64,000 nucleotides of DNA from Microtetraspora malaysiensis (GTDB taxonomy: Bacteria > Actinomycetota > Actinomycetes > Streptosporangiales > Streptosporangiaceae): NCBI RefSeq assembly GCF_001528665.1, contig NZ_BBYJ01000023.1, forward strand, positions 89,564-153,563. The letters run 5' to 3'. Both the position numbers and the translations under genes were made by a program. The notes beneath the pieces are model-generated. The model ran no database searches. It worked only from the letters and a program-made list of their open reading frames with translations, and was not told the DNA's origin. Within the stretch, counting starts at the first letter, position 1; each line of letters opens with the position of its first letter. Below, piece by piece: positions 48,888 through 58,205 of this stretch.

Positions 48888-49700
48888 TTACGGCTTGCGG
48901 CCGAGGCCGCCGAACTGGAACACGGGGCGGTTCTGGAAGCTGGTCTCCGGCTCGGGACGCCACTTGGGCAGCGACACCACACCGGGCGAGAGCAGCTCCA
49001 TCCCGGTGAAGAACTCCTCAAGCTGCTCGGGCGTACGCAGCGTGAGCGGGGAGGCGTTGCTGGCGTTCCACTTGGCCGCCGCGTCGTCCATCGAGGGGCT
49101 GTGGACGCTGTGCGCGATCGCCATGTAGCTGCCGGAGGGCAGCGCGTCCCGCAGGGCGCCCACCGCGGCGTGCGCCAGTTCGGCGTCGGGGACGAACTCC
49201 AGCACGCCCATCAGCATCAGTGCGATCGGGCGGGAGAAGTCGATGGTGCGCGCGGCCTCCTCCAGGATGGGCTCCGGCTTGCGCAGGTCCGCGTCGATGT
49301 ACGCGGTGGCCCCCTCGGAGGTGCTCTGCAGCAGCGCCCGGGCGTGGACCAGCACGATCGGGTCGTTGTCCACGTACACGATGCGGGCCTTGGGGTTGAC
49401 CCGCTGGGCGACCTCGTGGGTGTTGTCGGCGGTGGGGATGCCGGTGCCGACGTCGAGGAACTGGTCGATGCCGGCCTCGCCGGCGAGGTGGCGGACGACG
49501 CGCCCGATGAACTGGCGTTCCGCCCGGGCGTTGACCGGTAGGTCCGGCATGACCTTCACGATCTCCTCGCCGACCTGGCGGTCGGGGGCGTAGTTGTCCT
49601 TGCCGCCCAGCCAGTAGTCCCAGACCCGAGCCGAATGCGGGACCGAGGTGTTGATGCGCGCCAGCACCTCGTTGTCGATCTCCCGGGATTCCCCACCCAT
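48888..49700 (-). CDS. DUF574-type SAM-dependent methyltransferase
   Basis: A 270-residue protein of the actinomycete-specific DUF574 methyltransferase family. Features are INTSVPHSARVWDYWLGGKD, the SAM motif FLDVGTGIPTADNTHEVAQ, and VYVDNDPIVLVHARALL. Many copies occur per genome; substrates are unknown. The ATG at 49700 is supported by GAGGAGG upstream; an ATG at 49733 is possible. A perfect E. coli-type DnaA box TTATCCACA lies 20 bp upstream. Confidence 0.92.
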   Translation of the reverse strand: MGGESREIDNEVLARINTSVPHSARVWDYWLGGKDNYAPDRQVGEEIVKVMPDLPVNARAERQFIGRVVRHLAGEAGIDQFLDVGTGIPTADNTHEVAQRVNPKARIVYVDNDPIVLVHARALLQSTSEGATAYIDADLRKPEPILEEAARTIDFSRPIALMLMGVLEFVPDAELAHAAVGALRDALPSGSYMAIAHSVHSPSMDDAAAKWNASNASPLTLRTPEQLEEFFTGMELLSPGVVSLPKWRPEPETSFQNRPVFQFGGLGRKP

Positions 49701-49719
49701 CACTGCCTCCTCATCGGCG

Positions 49720-49728
49720 TTATCCACA
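49720..49728 (+). promoter_or_regulatory. single DnaA box TTATCCACA
   Basis: A perfect 9-bp DnaA box in the 5' region of the DUF574 methyltransferase gene. It is isolated here; a cluster of related boxes lies at 62247-62324 and an inverted pair at 38161. Confidence 0.5.
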
Positions 49729-49955
49729 CACACGCCTAAGAGATCAACTTAGACGATCAAGGCTGACCAGGCGGGCAAATCGCAACAGATCAGGGTATTT
49801 CACCGCATTGCCGTCAAGTTGGGCAACTGGGGCTGTCGAAGGCGTGCGAACGCGAGTAAAGGAATCCGAAGGGTGAGCATGGCGATACAAAGGGTGAAGC
49901 GGGGAAATCGCCGGGGTACAGGTGACCTATCTTCCACAACTCGGTTGGAGGGACC

Positions 49956-51008
49956 ATGGGTCGCTTCGGGGTTGTCCGTATTGGGGTGGCGTGTGCGGGT
50001 TTGGTGGCGCTCGCCGCCTGCCAGTCCAATGAGACCAACACACCGGCGAAGGCGAAGCCGAACGCCAAGGCGGCGGCCATTTCCGCCGAGCTGACGCGGA
50101 AGGCGAACATGATCGCCGCCGCCAAAGTGAGAGCGAACGAACTGGGCAAGATCCCGGTGATCATGTATCACCGGATCACCGACAAACCCGGAGGCACCGA
50201 CGACCGCACCCCGGCCCAGTTCCGCGCCGAGCTGGAGCGTCTCGCCTCGGAGAACTACGTGCCGATCACCGCGGCCGAGTACGTCACCGGGAAGATCGAC
50301 ATCCCGGCGGGCACGCACCCGGTCGTGCTGACCTTTGACGACTCCTCGCCGTCTCAGCTCACCCTGGACGAGATGGGTACGCCCAAGCCGGACACCGCGG
50401 TGGGCATCCTGCTCGACGTCTCCAAGAAGCACCCGGGCTTCCGGCCGGTCGGCACCTTCTACGTGATCCGCGACATGTTCGGGAAGTTCACGCCGGAGGA
50501 GCGCACCCAGGTCCTCAGCTGGCTGCGCGACAACGGGTTCGACATCGGCAACCACACCCGCGACCACCTGAACCTGCTCGGGAAGTCCGAGAAGGAGGTG
50601 ACCGAGCAGATCGCCGCCGGCCAGAAGCTCATCAGCGACCTGGACAAGAAGGTCCAGGTCCACACGCTGGCCCTGCCGTACGGCAACCAGCCGCGGAACA
50701 AGCAGTGGGCGCTGCACGGCTCCGCGAACGGCGTGCGGTACGACTACCAGGGGGTGTTCCTGGCCGGGTACACGCCCGCGCCCTCGCCCTTCACGAAGGA
50801 GTTCGACCCGGTCGGCCTCCCGCGGATCAGGTCGATGGACAAGAAGGGCGACTGCGTCAAGTTCTGCTCGACGGCCTGGCTGGACGAGCTCAAGGCCAAC
50901 CCGGACGAGCGTTACACCTCGGACGGCAATCCCGCGACCGTGGCGTTCCCGAAGTTCAAGGCGCCTTTCGTGGCCAAGAGCGTCACCACCAACGCCCTGC
51001 CGTACTAG
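49956..51008 (+). CDS. polysaccharide deacetylase lipoprotein (NodB domain)
   Basis: A 350-residue exported protein with a lipobox LVALAAC (Cys22), so it is membrane-anchored. The NodB domain has the catalytic TFDD (Asp pair) at about residue 128, and the metal-binding HTRDHL (His-x3-His) at about 207. The domain starts at VIMYHRITDK. Such enzymes deacetylate peptidoglycan or other N-acetylated glycans at the surface. It is convergent with the gene at 51018. Confidence 0.88.
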   Translation: MGRFGVVRIGVACAGLVALAACQSNETNTPAKAKPNAKAAAISAELTRKANMIAAAKVRANELGKIPVIMYHRITDKPGGTDDRTPAQFRAELERLASENYVPITAAEYVTGKIDIPAGTHPVVLTFDDSSPSQLTLDEMGTPKPDTAVGILLDVSKKHPGFRPVGTFYVIRDMFGKFTPEERTQVLSWLRDNGFDIGNHTRDHLNLLGKSEKEVTEQIAAGQKLISDLDKKVQVHTLALPYGNQPRNKQWALHGSANGVRYDYQGVFLAGYTPAPSPFTKEFDPVGLPRIRSMDKKGDCVKFCSTAWLDELKANPDERYTSDGNPATVAFPKFKAPFVAKSVTTNALPY

Positions 51009-51017
51009 GAGGTGGCG

Positions 51018-51650
51018 TCAGTCGGGGTCGTGGGCCTGGCGGCGGCCCTCCTCCAGGAACGCCGTGACCGCGTCGGCGCCGCCCAGCTCGGATATCGGGC
51101 GGGCCGCGCCGAAGGGCATGTTCCAGAACGTGCCCTGCCTGGGCCGCCAGGGACCCACGTAGGCGTACGGCTCCTCGATGGCGGCGTCGCCGAGGGAGAC
51201 CCCGTAGTTGATCTCGTCGCTGGTGATGCCCAGGTCGAAGTGCTCGGGCCACAGCACGGGGGTCAGCTCGGGTTCGAGGTGACGCAGTGCCGTCTCGCCG
51301 ATGGCGAGGCAGTCCGCGATGTATTCGGCGGCGGCCGGATCGACCTCCACGGGCTCGTCGGGCTGGACGCCGGAGCCGTTCCGGTAGAGCCCCTCGGGGG
51401 CGCCTGCCCGGACCCCGGCCGCCTCGGCCAGCCCGGCGTACGTGATGTCCCGGAGAGGGAGGCGTCCGCCGTCGCCGGTCACCAGGGTGTCGCAGTCGAT
51501 CCGCAGGTCGGGCGCGGCGACTGTGGCGAAGCCGCCGGAGACCGGCCGGAGCCGGATGGTGCCGCTCAACCGGTACTGCGGGCCGGCCAGCACCAGCTCG
51601 GCCACCCCGTGCAACGCGCGCCGCGTGCGCGGCAGATCCTGGACATGCAT
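51018..51650 (-). CDS. conserved hypothetical protein
   Basis: A 210-residue soluble protein. I do not recognise a named domain. It starts MHVQDLPRTRRALHGVAELV, has a beta-rich first half (YRLSGTIRLRPVSGGF) and an acidic second half with PEHFDLGITSDEINYGVSLG and EPYAYVGPWRPRQGTFWNMP. No membrane segments or signal. The ATG has a GGAGGCCAGG site. The composition fits a cytoplasmic, possibly maleylpyruvate-isomerase-associated-type actinobacterial protein, but this is not supported by a motif. Confidence 0.65.
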   Translation of the reverse strand: MHVQDLPRTRRALHGVAELVLAGPQYRLSGTIRLRPVSGGFATVAAPDLRIDCDTLVTGDGGRLPLRDITYAGLAEAAGVRAGAPEGLYRNGSGVQPDEPVEVDPAAAEYIADCLAIGETALRHLEPELTPVLWPEHFDLGITSDEINYGVSLGDAAIEEPYAYVGPWRPRQGTFWNMPFGAARPISELGGADAVTAFLEEGRRQAHDPD

Positions 51651-51774
51651 CCTGGCCTCCTCCAGGGAGCGTCTTCCACGGGGAGTAGGGTTCCTAACGA
51701 ACCATAACAGGGCAGTGATTACCTGCCGGGTGAATCCGGCAGTCCGCTCGCTACGCGAGATGGGGGGCGGGCCG

Positions 51775-52026
51775 ATGGCGACCAGTGAGCCCGTGTGCGA
51801 GCTTCATCTCCGGATGATCGGGCAGTTGCACGATCTCGTTTTGCGCGTGCACCGACCGATGCTGACCGAGGACGAGGTGGCCCGCTGGATGCAGTCGGGG
51901 GCGGTCGTCCGGCTGGAGGTCTCCGAGATGGGCACCCAGGTCGCGCACAGCATGCTAGTGAATTTCGGAAACATCGGGTTCGCCTGGCTGCTCCCCTATC
52001 GCGGGGGACGCGGCCTGAGCTTCTGA
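51775..52026 (+). CDS. small protein of unknown function
   Basis: An 83-residue soluble protein (from ATG 51775; ATG 51760 is possible) with an amphipathic helix region (LHLRMIGQLHDLVLRVHRPM) and no known motif. It ends with GGRGLSF and overlaps the convergent cation-transporter gene by 72 bp. Codon use in the overlap fits both genes. Confidence 0.5.
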   Translation: MATSEPVCELHLRMIGQLHDLVLRVHRPMLTEDEVARWMQSGAVVRLEVSEMGTQVAHSMLVNFGNIGFAWLLPYRGGRGLSF

Positions 52027-53016
52027 GCGCTCACGCCCCATCCCCTTTCCGTGATGCGCCGGTCCGTGCGGGTCGGCGCAGTGGTCCGGGTGCGGGTCCT
52101 CCGTAGGCCCGATGGACAGGACGCCCGGCGACGCGTGGTCGACCTGGAGCGTCGTGTGCTCGATGCCGTACGCCTCGCGTACCAGGCGCTCGGCGGCCAG
52201 CCGTACGGCGTGGCAGTCGGCGCCGGGAGCGACGAGGATGTGCGCGGACAGCGCGGGATAGCCGGAGGTCACCTCCCAGACGTGCAGGTCGTGCACCTCG
52301 ACCACCGTGTCGAGCGCGGCCGTCCTGCGTCCGATCTCGGCCGGGTTGATCCCGGTGGGCGCCGCCTCCATGAACACCCGCGCCGACGCGCAGACCAGGC
52401 CCCAGCCGGACTTCAGCATCAGGGCGGCGATGAGCAGCGCGGCGACGGCGTCGGCCCGGCTCCACCCGGTCAGCCAGACGACCAGGCCGGCGATCGTGGT
52501 CGCGATGAACGCGTAGAGGTCGTTGAGTATGTGCTGGAAGGCGCCTTCGACGTTGAGACTGGCCCGGTTGGCGCGGGCGAGCAGCCAGGTCGCGACGATG
52601 TTGACGCCGATGCCCGCCAGGCCGGTGACGACGACGTAGACGCCCGCGACCGTCGGCGGTGCGATCAGCCGCCGGGCCGCCTCGTAGACGAAGTACGCGC
52701 TGAGCAGCAGCAGGGTGATGCCGTTGATCTGCGCGGAGATGATCTCCGCCCGCTTGAGGCCGTAGGTGAAGCCGCCCTGCGGCGGGCGTGCGGCGATCCG
52801 CATGGCGATCAGCGCGAGCATGATGGCGATGGCGTCGGTGAGCATGTGCCCGGCGTCGGAGACGAGCGCGAGCGAGTGGGCGATGAGGCCGACGGCCACC
52901 TCGGCGCCCATGAATCCGATGATCAGCAGCAGTGCCGCCGTGAGAAGGCGTCGGTCGGCCGTCGCGCTGACGCCGTGCCCGTGCCCGTGTCCATGACCGT
53001 GGCCGTGCTCCGCCAT
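51955..53016 (-). CDS. cation diffusion facilitator (zinc efflux) transporter
   Basis: A 353-residue CDF antiporter with six membrane segments. The His-rich N-terminus (HGHGHGHGHGHG) and the TM2 motif HSLALVSDAGHMLTDAIA with the HxxxD zinc site are diagnostic. The second HxxxD site (HILND) is in TM5. The C-terminal cytoplasmic domain (about 210-300) has VVEVHDLHVWEVTSGYPALS. It probably exports Zn2+ (or Cd2+/Co2+) against protons. Its 3' end overlaps the small convergent gene by 72 bp. Confidence 0.93.
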   Translation of the reverse strand: MAEHGHGHGHGHGHGVSATADRRLLTAALLLIIGFMGAEVAVGLIAHSLALVSDAGHMLTDAIAIMLALIAMRIAARPPQGGFTYGLKRAEIISAQINGITLLLLSAYFVYEAARRLIAPPTVAGVYVVVTGLAGIGVNIVATWLLARANRASLNVEGAFQHILNDLYAFIATTIAGLVVWLTGWSRADAVAALLIAALMLKSGWGLVCASARVFMEAAPTGINPAEIGRRTAALDTVVEVHDLHVWEVTSGYPALSAHILVAPGADCHAVRLAAERLVREAYGIEHTTLQVDHASPGVLSIGPTEDPHPDHCADPHGPAHHGKGMGRERSEAQAASPAIGEQPGEPDVSEIH

Positions 53017-53117
53017 CGTACGGATCCCTCTCGTTTGGTCCGCTATGCGAGCGTAGCGCGCGAGCGTGGAAATAATCGAGCCGTTGTCAACGATTTGTAA
53101 GCTAACGACTACGGAAC

Positions 53118-53936
53118 GTGAGCATCATAGGTCGTATGGCAGTCGGCCTTCCCAACGCGCTCGGCAGCGCGCTCCTGTTGATCACGATCCTCGACCCCCG
53201 GACGGGGCACACCCAACTGGCCACCACGTCGTCCTGTCCCGCTCCGAAGGTGGTGTCCCATCGGGGGTACGGGGCTGACGAGAACACGCTCTCCGCCTTC
53301 GCGTACGCGCTGGACGCGGGCTCCGGCCGGGTCGAACTGGACGTGCACTTCACTCGCGATCACTACCCCGTGGTCATGCACGACGCCACGGTGGACCGTA
53401 CGACCACCGGGTCGGGGCGGGTCGCGGACATGACGCTGGCGCAGTTCCGCGCGCTGCGCACCCCGGACGGCGAGCGGCTCCCGACCCTCGCGGACGCGCT
53501 GCGGCTGGTCCGGGATCGCGGCGGGCGGGTCCTGGTGGAGCTCAAACAGGTCCCGGACGCGCGCGACCTGCGCGAGCTGCGCGAGCTCTACACGGCGCTG
53601 GACGCGCGCCGGTGGGCGAGCCTGATGTCCTTCTCCGCCGCCGCGCTGCGGGCGGTGCGCACCATCCCGGCCGCCCGCGGGCTGCTCTCGTCCACCGCGC
53701 CCAGCCCCTCGGCCACCGAGGGGCTCTCCTTCGTCGGCGTACGGTACGACCGCCTGACGCGGACGCGGGTCCGGGACTACCAGGCGGCCGGTCTGTCCGT
53801 GTACGCGTACACCGCCGACGACCGGGACACCTGGCAGCGCCTGGCCGGTTACGGCGTGAACGGTGTCGTGACCGACCGGACGCCCGCCTACCTGGCCTGG
53901 GCGAGCTCCGCCTGCTCGGTCACGATCACGGATTGA
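53118..53936 (+). CDS. glycerophosphodiester phosphodiesterase
   Basis: A 272-residue exported GDPD. After a hydrophobic N-terminus (residues 8-25) the TIM-barrel has VVSHRGYGADENTLSAFAYA with the catalytic His-Arg, GRVELDVHFTRDHYPVVMHD with Glu-Asp metal ligands, and LVELKQ. It releases glycerol 3-phosphate from glycerophosphodiesters. I prefer the GTG at 53118, since it gives a positively charged residue before the signal; ATG 53136 is the alternative. It is convergent with the ADH gene by 11 bp. Confidence 0.88.
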   Translation: MSIIGRMAVGLPNALGSALLLITILDPRTGHTQLATTSSCPAPKVVSHRGYGADENTLSAFAYALDAGSGRVELDVHFTRDHYPVVMHDATVDRTTTGSGRVADMTLAQFRALRTPDGERLPTLADALRLVRDRGGRVLVELKQVPDARDLRELRELYTALDARRWASLMSFSAAALRAVRTIPAARGLLSSTAPSPSATEGLSFVGVRYDRLTRTRVRDYQAAGLSVYAYTADDRDTWQRLAGYGVNGVVTDRTPAYLAWASSACSVTITD

Positions 53937-55107
53937 GCAGGACCTTGATCGCACCGTCGCGCTTCTTCTGGAAGATCTCGTAGCCGTACGGCGCCTGGTC
54001 GAGCGGCAGGCGGTGCGTGGCGAGGTCCATCACGCCCAGCGGGTCCTTGTCGTCGTTGACCAGCGGCAGCAGCGTGTCGATCCAGCGCTTGACGTGCGTC
54101 TGGCCCATCCGCAGCGTGATGCCCTTGTCGAACATGCGCAGCATGGGCATCGGGTCGGTCATGCCGCCGTAGACGCCGATGATCGATACGGTGCCGCCGC
54201 GCCGTACGGTCTCGATCGCGTGGTGGAGCGCGGAGAGCCGGTCGACGCCCGCTGTCTCCATCAGCGGCGCGGCCATCCGGCCGGGCAGCATGCTGGTGAT
54301 GCTCTGGGCGATCTTGGCGAATGGAGAGCCGTGCGCCTCCATGCCGACGGCGTCGATCACGGAGTCGGGGCCGCGGCCCGCGGTCATCTCGCGGATGGCC
54401 TCGGCGACGTCGGTGTGGCTGCCCAGGTCCACGGTCTCGACGCCGTGCCTGCGCGCCATGGCGAGCCGCTCGGAGACGCCGTCCACCGCGATGACCCGGC
54501 GGCCGAGGTGCCGGGCGATGCGGCAGCACATCTGGCCGATCGGGCCGAGGCCGAAGACGGCGACGGTCCCGCCCTCGGGGATGTCGGCCCACTCGACGGC
54601 CTGCCAGGCGGTGGGCAGGACGTCGGAGAGGTAGACGTACCGCTCGTCGGGAGGGCCCTCGGGCACCTTGATCGGGCCGAAGTGGGCCTGGGGGACGCGT
54701 AGGTACTCCGCCTGCCCGCCGGGCACCTCGCCGTACAGCTTGGTGTAGCCGAACAGGGCGGCGCCCATCCCGTGGTCGCGGCACTGGGTCGTCTCGCACT
54801 GCGCGTAGAGCTGACGGTCGCACATGAAGCAGTGCCCGCAGGAGATGGTGAACGGGATGACCACCCGGTCGCCGGGCTTGATGTTCCTGATGTCGGCGCC
54901 GACCTCTTCGACGATGCCCATCGGCTCGTGGCCGAGGACGTCGCCCTCCATCATGAAGGGCCCGAACAGCTCGTAGAGGTGCAGGTCGGAGCCGCAGATC
55001 CCGGTCGTGGTGACTCTGATGACGGCGTCGGTGGATTCCTTGATCGCCGGGTCGGAGACTTCCTGGACCCGTACGTCGCGTTTCCCGTGCCAGGTGAGTG
55101 CCTTCAT
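53926..55107 (-). CDS. zinc-dependent alcohol dehydrogenase (formaldehyde-dehydrogenase-like)
   Basis: A 393-residue zinc MDR enzyme. Catalytic-zinc ligands lie in TTTGICGSDLHLY and GHEPMG; the structural-zinc Cys set is ISCGHCFMCDRQLYAQC. The NAD motif is VFGLGPIGQMCCRIA. It is closest to the glutathione-independent formaldehyde dehydrogenase-like group. This type is found near PPOX proteins and USPs in actinomycete dormancy clusters. The start ATG 55107 has a GGGGGCC site. Confidence 0.9.
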   Translation of the reverse strand: MKALTWHGKRDVRVQEVSDPAIKESTDAVIRVTTTGICGSDLHLYELFGPFMMEGDVLGHEPMGIVEEVGADIRNIKPGDRVVIPFTISCGHCFMCDRQLYAQCETTQCRDHGMGAALFGYTKLYGEVPGGQAEYLRVPQAHFGPIKVPEGPPDERYVYLSDVLPTAWQAVEWADIPEGGTVAVFGLGPIGQMCCRIARHLGRRVIAVDGVSERLAMARRHGVETVDLGSHTDVAEAIREMTAGRGPDSVIDAVGMEAHGSPFAKIAQSITSMLPGRMAAPLMETAGVDRLSALHHAIETVRRGGTVSIIGVYGGMTDPMPMLRMFDKGITLRMGQTHVKRWIDTLLPLVNDDKDPLGVMDLATHRLPLDQAPYGYEIFQKKRDGAIKVLLNP

Positions 55108-55191
55108 GCGGCCCCCGCTAACCGCGCCCTTCGCCGCCAAACTGGACAAAGGGCGTTCTTTACGAGAAAACGCCGCAAGGTCGCCCTGGCG

Positions 55192-55629
55192 TCAGCGGTC
55201 CGCGGCCGGCACCGGCTCGTCGAGGGGCGTCAGCCGGAATCCCGTGACGACCTCGGGATGGATCCGGATCACGTGGTCCATGTTGCCGAAGACCCACGGC
55301 CGCAGCATCTCGCTGTACCGCTCGATCTCGCCCCGGTCCCTGACCAGGCGGGCGGTGCCGACGACGATCACGCTCCAGCCGAGATGGTCGTGCGGGTCGA
55401 TCGCGTCCGCCTCGTACGCGACCACGGTGCCGTCGCTGTCGGCGGCGGCGGCCGTGATGGCCGCGCCCAGGTGGGTCCGGATGATGATGTCGCCGTCGTC
55501 GAGGATGTGGTTGACCGGCCGGATCGCCGGGAGCGCGTGCAGCGTGAACACCACGCGGCCCATCGCCACCGAGGCGAGCAGCCGCAGCGACTCGTCCCGG
55601 GGGATTTCCCGGAGTTCTCGTTCATTCAT
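55192..55629 (-). CDS. pyridoxamine 5'-phosphate oxidase-like flavin protein
   Basis: A 145-residue split-barrel (PPOX/FMN-binding) protein with ASVAMGRVVFTLHALPAIRP, VNHILDDGDIIIRTHLGAAI, and HLGWSVIVVGTARLV. In Mycobacterium such proteins bind FMN or F420 and several belong to the DosR regulon. The gene is divergent from the DoxX gene, with two DevR-like boxes in the gap. A second, related protein is encoded at 58206. Confidence 0.87.
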   Translation of the reverse strand: MNERELREIPRDESLRLLASVAMGRVVFTLHALPAIRPVNHILDDGDIIIRTHLGAAITAAAADSDGTVVAYEADAIDPHDHLGWSVIVVGTARLVRDRGEIERYSEMLRPWVFGNMDHVIRIHPEVVTGFRLTPLDEPVPAADR

Positions 55630-55686
55630 GCCGGATCGCCCGATTCACGTGATCCACCATGCCATTGGTAACGGCATGTCCCGCTA

Positions 55687-55749
55687 GGGCCCAAAGTCCT
55701 GGAGAAAGGGCCGTTCCTCCTTGACCGTCGCGACCGGGCCGAAGGTCCC
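55687..55749. promoter_or_regulatory. two DevR/OsdR-like boxes
   Basis: GGGCCCAAAGTCCT (55687-55700) and GGGCCGAAGGTCCC (55736-55749) resemble the DevR/DosR palindrome (consensus core GGGAC-N4-GTCCC). Their centres are 49 bp apart. They lie between the divergent PPOX and DoxX genes. Similar elements occur at 58647 and 62438. Confidence 0.6.
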
Positions 55750-55858
55750 TGCGGGCCGGGACCTCGGGGCCACCGAGCCCGAGCCGTACGGCACTGCCGC
55801 CGATCCCGAGATCGCGATGCACTTGAGGCAGCACAGACGAAAGGGAAAGGGGCTCACG

Positions 55859-56419
55859 ATGGCGATCACGGAGCGGCGCGGTCGGCAGGACGCGGATGTA
55901 GTCCCGGGACCGGGCGCGCACGCGATGACGGCGCGCAGGCCGGTGGAGTACGTCTGGGGGATCGCCCGCATGGCGATCGGCTGGATATTCCTCTGGGCCT
56001 TCCTGGACAAACTATTCGGCCTGGGGTTCGCCACCCCCGGGAACAAGGCGTGGATCAACGGCGGCAGCCCGACCACCGGATTCCTCAAAGGGACGGCCGA
56101 GAACACGCTCGGCGGCTTCTTCTCCTCACTCGCCGGGCAGGGCTGGGCCGACTGGCTCTTCATGATCGGCCTGGCCGGGATCGGCACCGCGCTGATCCTC
56201 GGTGCGGGCATCCGCGTCGCCGCGATCGCCGGCGGCCTGCTCCTCATGCTCATGTGGGCGGCCGAGCTGCCCCTCGCGACCAACCCCTTCCTCGACGAGC
56301 ACGTGATCTACATGGTCGTCATCGCCGGGCTCGCCCTGGCGAACGCCGGTGACACCCTGGGCATCGGCCGCTGGTGGGGCGGCACCGCGCTCGTCCAGCG
56401 GTTCCCCATTCTGAAGTGA
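55859..56419 (+). CDS. DoxX family membrane protein
   Basis: A 186-residue membrane protein with four or five hydrophobic segments, matching DoxX/DoxD-like proteins (VWGIARMAIGWIFLWAFLDK, LFGLGF, NPFLDEHVIYMVVIAGLALA). In sulfur oxidation DoxD is a thiosulfate:quinone oxidoreductase subunit; in actinomycetes the role is unclear. The ATG at 55859 has GGAAAGGGG upstream. Location after DevR-like boxes suggests induction in hypoxia. Confidence 0.83.
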   Translation: MAITERRGRQDADVVPGPGAHAMTARRPVEYVWGIARMAIGWIFLWAFLDKLFGLGFATPGNKAWINGGSPTTGFLKGTAENTLGGFFSSLAGQGWADWLFMIGLAGIGTALILGAGIRVAAIAGGLLLMLMWAAELPLATNPFLDEHVIYMVVIAGLALANAGDTLGIGRWWGGTALVQRFPILK

Positions 56420-56510
56420 CCGAAGTTACGTCCCCCTCGGCCGCCCGTCCTCGCGAAGAGGGCGGGCGGTGTGCTATGCCCGGAGTGGTATCACTTTGAG
56501 AGGGTGCGAG

Positions 56511-58196
56511 ATGGCGGACACCGAATCAGGATCATTCCTTCCGCGAATGCGGCTGGACGATCTGCTGACCGAGCTGCAGAGCCGGCTGGAGGCCGTGCTC
56601 GCCACCCGCGACCGGGTCCACTCGCTGCTGGAGGCCGTGGTCTCGGTCGGTAGCGAGCTCGACCTGGAGACCGTGCTCCACCGCATCGTCGAGTCCGCCA
56701 CCGCCCTGGTCAACGCCTCGTACGGCGCGCTCGGCGTGATCGGCGAGGAGAGGACGCTGGTCCAGTTCGTCCCGGTCGGCCTGACCGAGGAGGAGATCGC
56801 CAGGATCGAGCACTGGCCGCACGGGCTCGGCCTCCTCGGCCTGCTGATCAAGGAGCCGCAGTCGCTCCGGCTGCGCGACATCGCCGACCACCCCGACTCG
56901 TACGGCTTCCCGGCCGGGCACCCGCCGATGCGCTCCTTCCTGGGCGTCCCCATCCGCGTACGCGACGAGATCTTCGGCAACCTCTACCTGACCGAGAAGC
57001 GCAACGGCGAGTTCGACGAGGAGGACGAGGCGATCGTCACCGCGCTCGCCACCGCCGCCGGCGTCGCCATCGAGAACGCCCGGCTGTACGAGGAGACCCG
57101 GCGCAGGGAGGCGTGGCTGGAGGTCTCCTCCGAGGTGACCACGAGCCTGCTGTCCGGGGCCGACCCGCACGACGTGCTGGTGACCCTGGCCCGGCGCACC
57201 CGGGAGATGACCGACGCGGACGTGGTGACGATCTCCTTCGGCGTCGCCCCGGACACGCTGCGCGTCGAGATCGCCGAGGGGCTCGACGCGAAGGAGCTGC
57301 TCGGCGTCGAACTGCCCGCGGGCGACACGGTGGCCGGCCGGGTGCTGCGCACGGCCGAGCCGCAGATCGCCGACATCAGGGCCTGCCCGGACGTCCCGGC
57401 CGGCGCGCCCAAGGCCGGCCCCGCGCTGTCCGTCCCCCTCGGCAAGGGGCGGCTCGTCCGCGGCGTTCTCGGCCTCGGCAAGCGCACCGGGCGCCTTCCG
57501 TTCAGCGCCGCAGACCTGCGGATGGTCCAGGCGCTCGCCGGCCAGGCCGCCGTCGCGCTGGAACTGGCCGAGGCCAGGAAGGACGCCGAGCGCCTCGGCC
57601 TGCTTGAAGACCGCGACCGCATCGCCAAGGACCTGCACGACGTGGTGATCCAGCGGCTGTTCGCGGCGGCGATGACGCTGATGAGCGTCGTCAGGCTGGT
57701 GGAGAAGCCGGAGGTCACCGGGCGCGTCCAGCACGTCGTGGACGAGCTCGACGCCACGATCAGGCAGATCCGCTCCACCATCTTCGCGCTGCACACGCCG
57801 CGGGAGGACAAGGCCGCCACCGTGCGCGGCCAGTTCATGGACCTGGTGGAGTCGGCGCGCGGCCACCTCGGCTTCATGCCGGGCGTCCTCCTCGAAGGGG
57901 CGGTGGACACCCTCGTCACCCCCAAGATCGCCGACCACGCGCTCGCCGTCCTGCGCGAGGCGCTGTCCAACGTCGTACGGCACGCGCACGCGACCGAGGT
58001 GACCGTGACGGTGGACGCCCGCGAGGAGGTCCTCGTGCTCGAGGTCGCGGACAACGGCGTCGGCGTGCCGGAGGAGGGGCGGCGCAGCGGCCTGCGCAAC
58101 CTCGCCGACCGGGCCGAGCTCCTCGGCGGCACGTTCGAGGTGCAGCGGCGCGAGCCGCGGGGCACCTGCCTGTCCTGGCGGGTCCCGCTCGCCTGA
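56511..58196 (+). CDS. DevS/DosT-like sensor histidine kinase with two GAF domains
   Basis: A 561-residue soluble kinase. Two GAF domains cover about 45-200 and 215-365. The dimerization/His domain has LHDVVIQRLFA with phospho-acceptor His376. The HATPase domain has LSNVVRHAHA (N-box), VADNGVG (G1) and RNLADRAELLGG. In DevS/DosT the first GAF binds heme to sense O2, NO and CO; the GAF here is similar in layout, but a heme ligand was not confirmed. No response regulator gene is in the window; its partner would be a NarL/DevR-type regulator. Confidence 0.92.
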   Translation: MADTESGSFLPRMRLDDLLTELQSRLEAVLATRDRVHSLLEAVVSVGSELDLETVLHRIVESATALVNASYGALGVIGEERTLVQFVPVGLTEEEIARIEHWPHGLGLLGLLIKEPQSLRLRDIADHPDSYGFPAGHPPMRSFLGVPIRVRDEIFGNLYLTEKRNGEFDEEDEAIVTALATAAGVAIENARLYEETRRREAWLEVSSEVTTSLLSGADPHDVLVTLARRTREMTDADVVTISFGVAPDTLRVEIAEGLDAKELLGVELPAGDTVAGRVLRTAEPQIADIRACPDVPAGAPKAGPALSVPLGKGRLVRGVLGLGKRTGRLPFSAADLRMVQALAGQAAVALELAEARKDAERLGLLEDRDRIAKDLHDVVIQRLFAAAMTLMSVVRLVEKPEVTGRVQHVVDELDATIRQIRSTIFALHTPREDKAATVRGQFMDLVESARGHLGFMPGVLLEGAVDTLVTPKIADHALAVLREALSNVVRHAHATEVTVTVDAREEVLVLEVADNGVGVPEEGRRSGLRNLADRAELLGGTFEVQRREPRGTCLSWRVPLA

Positions 58197-58205
58197 ACCG
58201 GCCCC

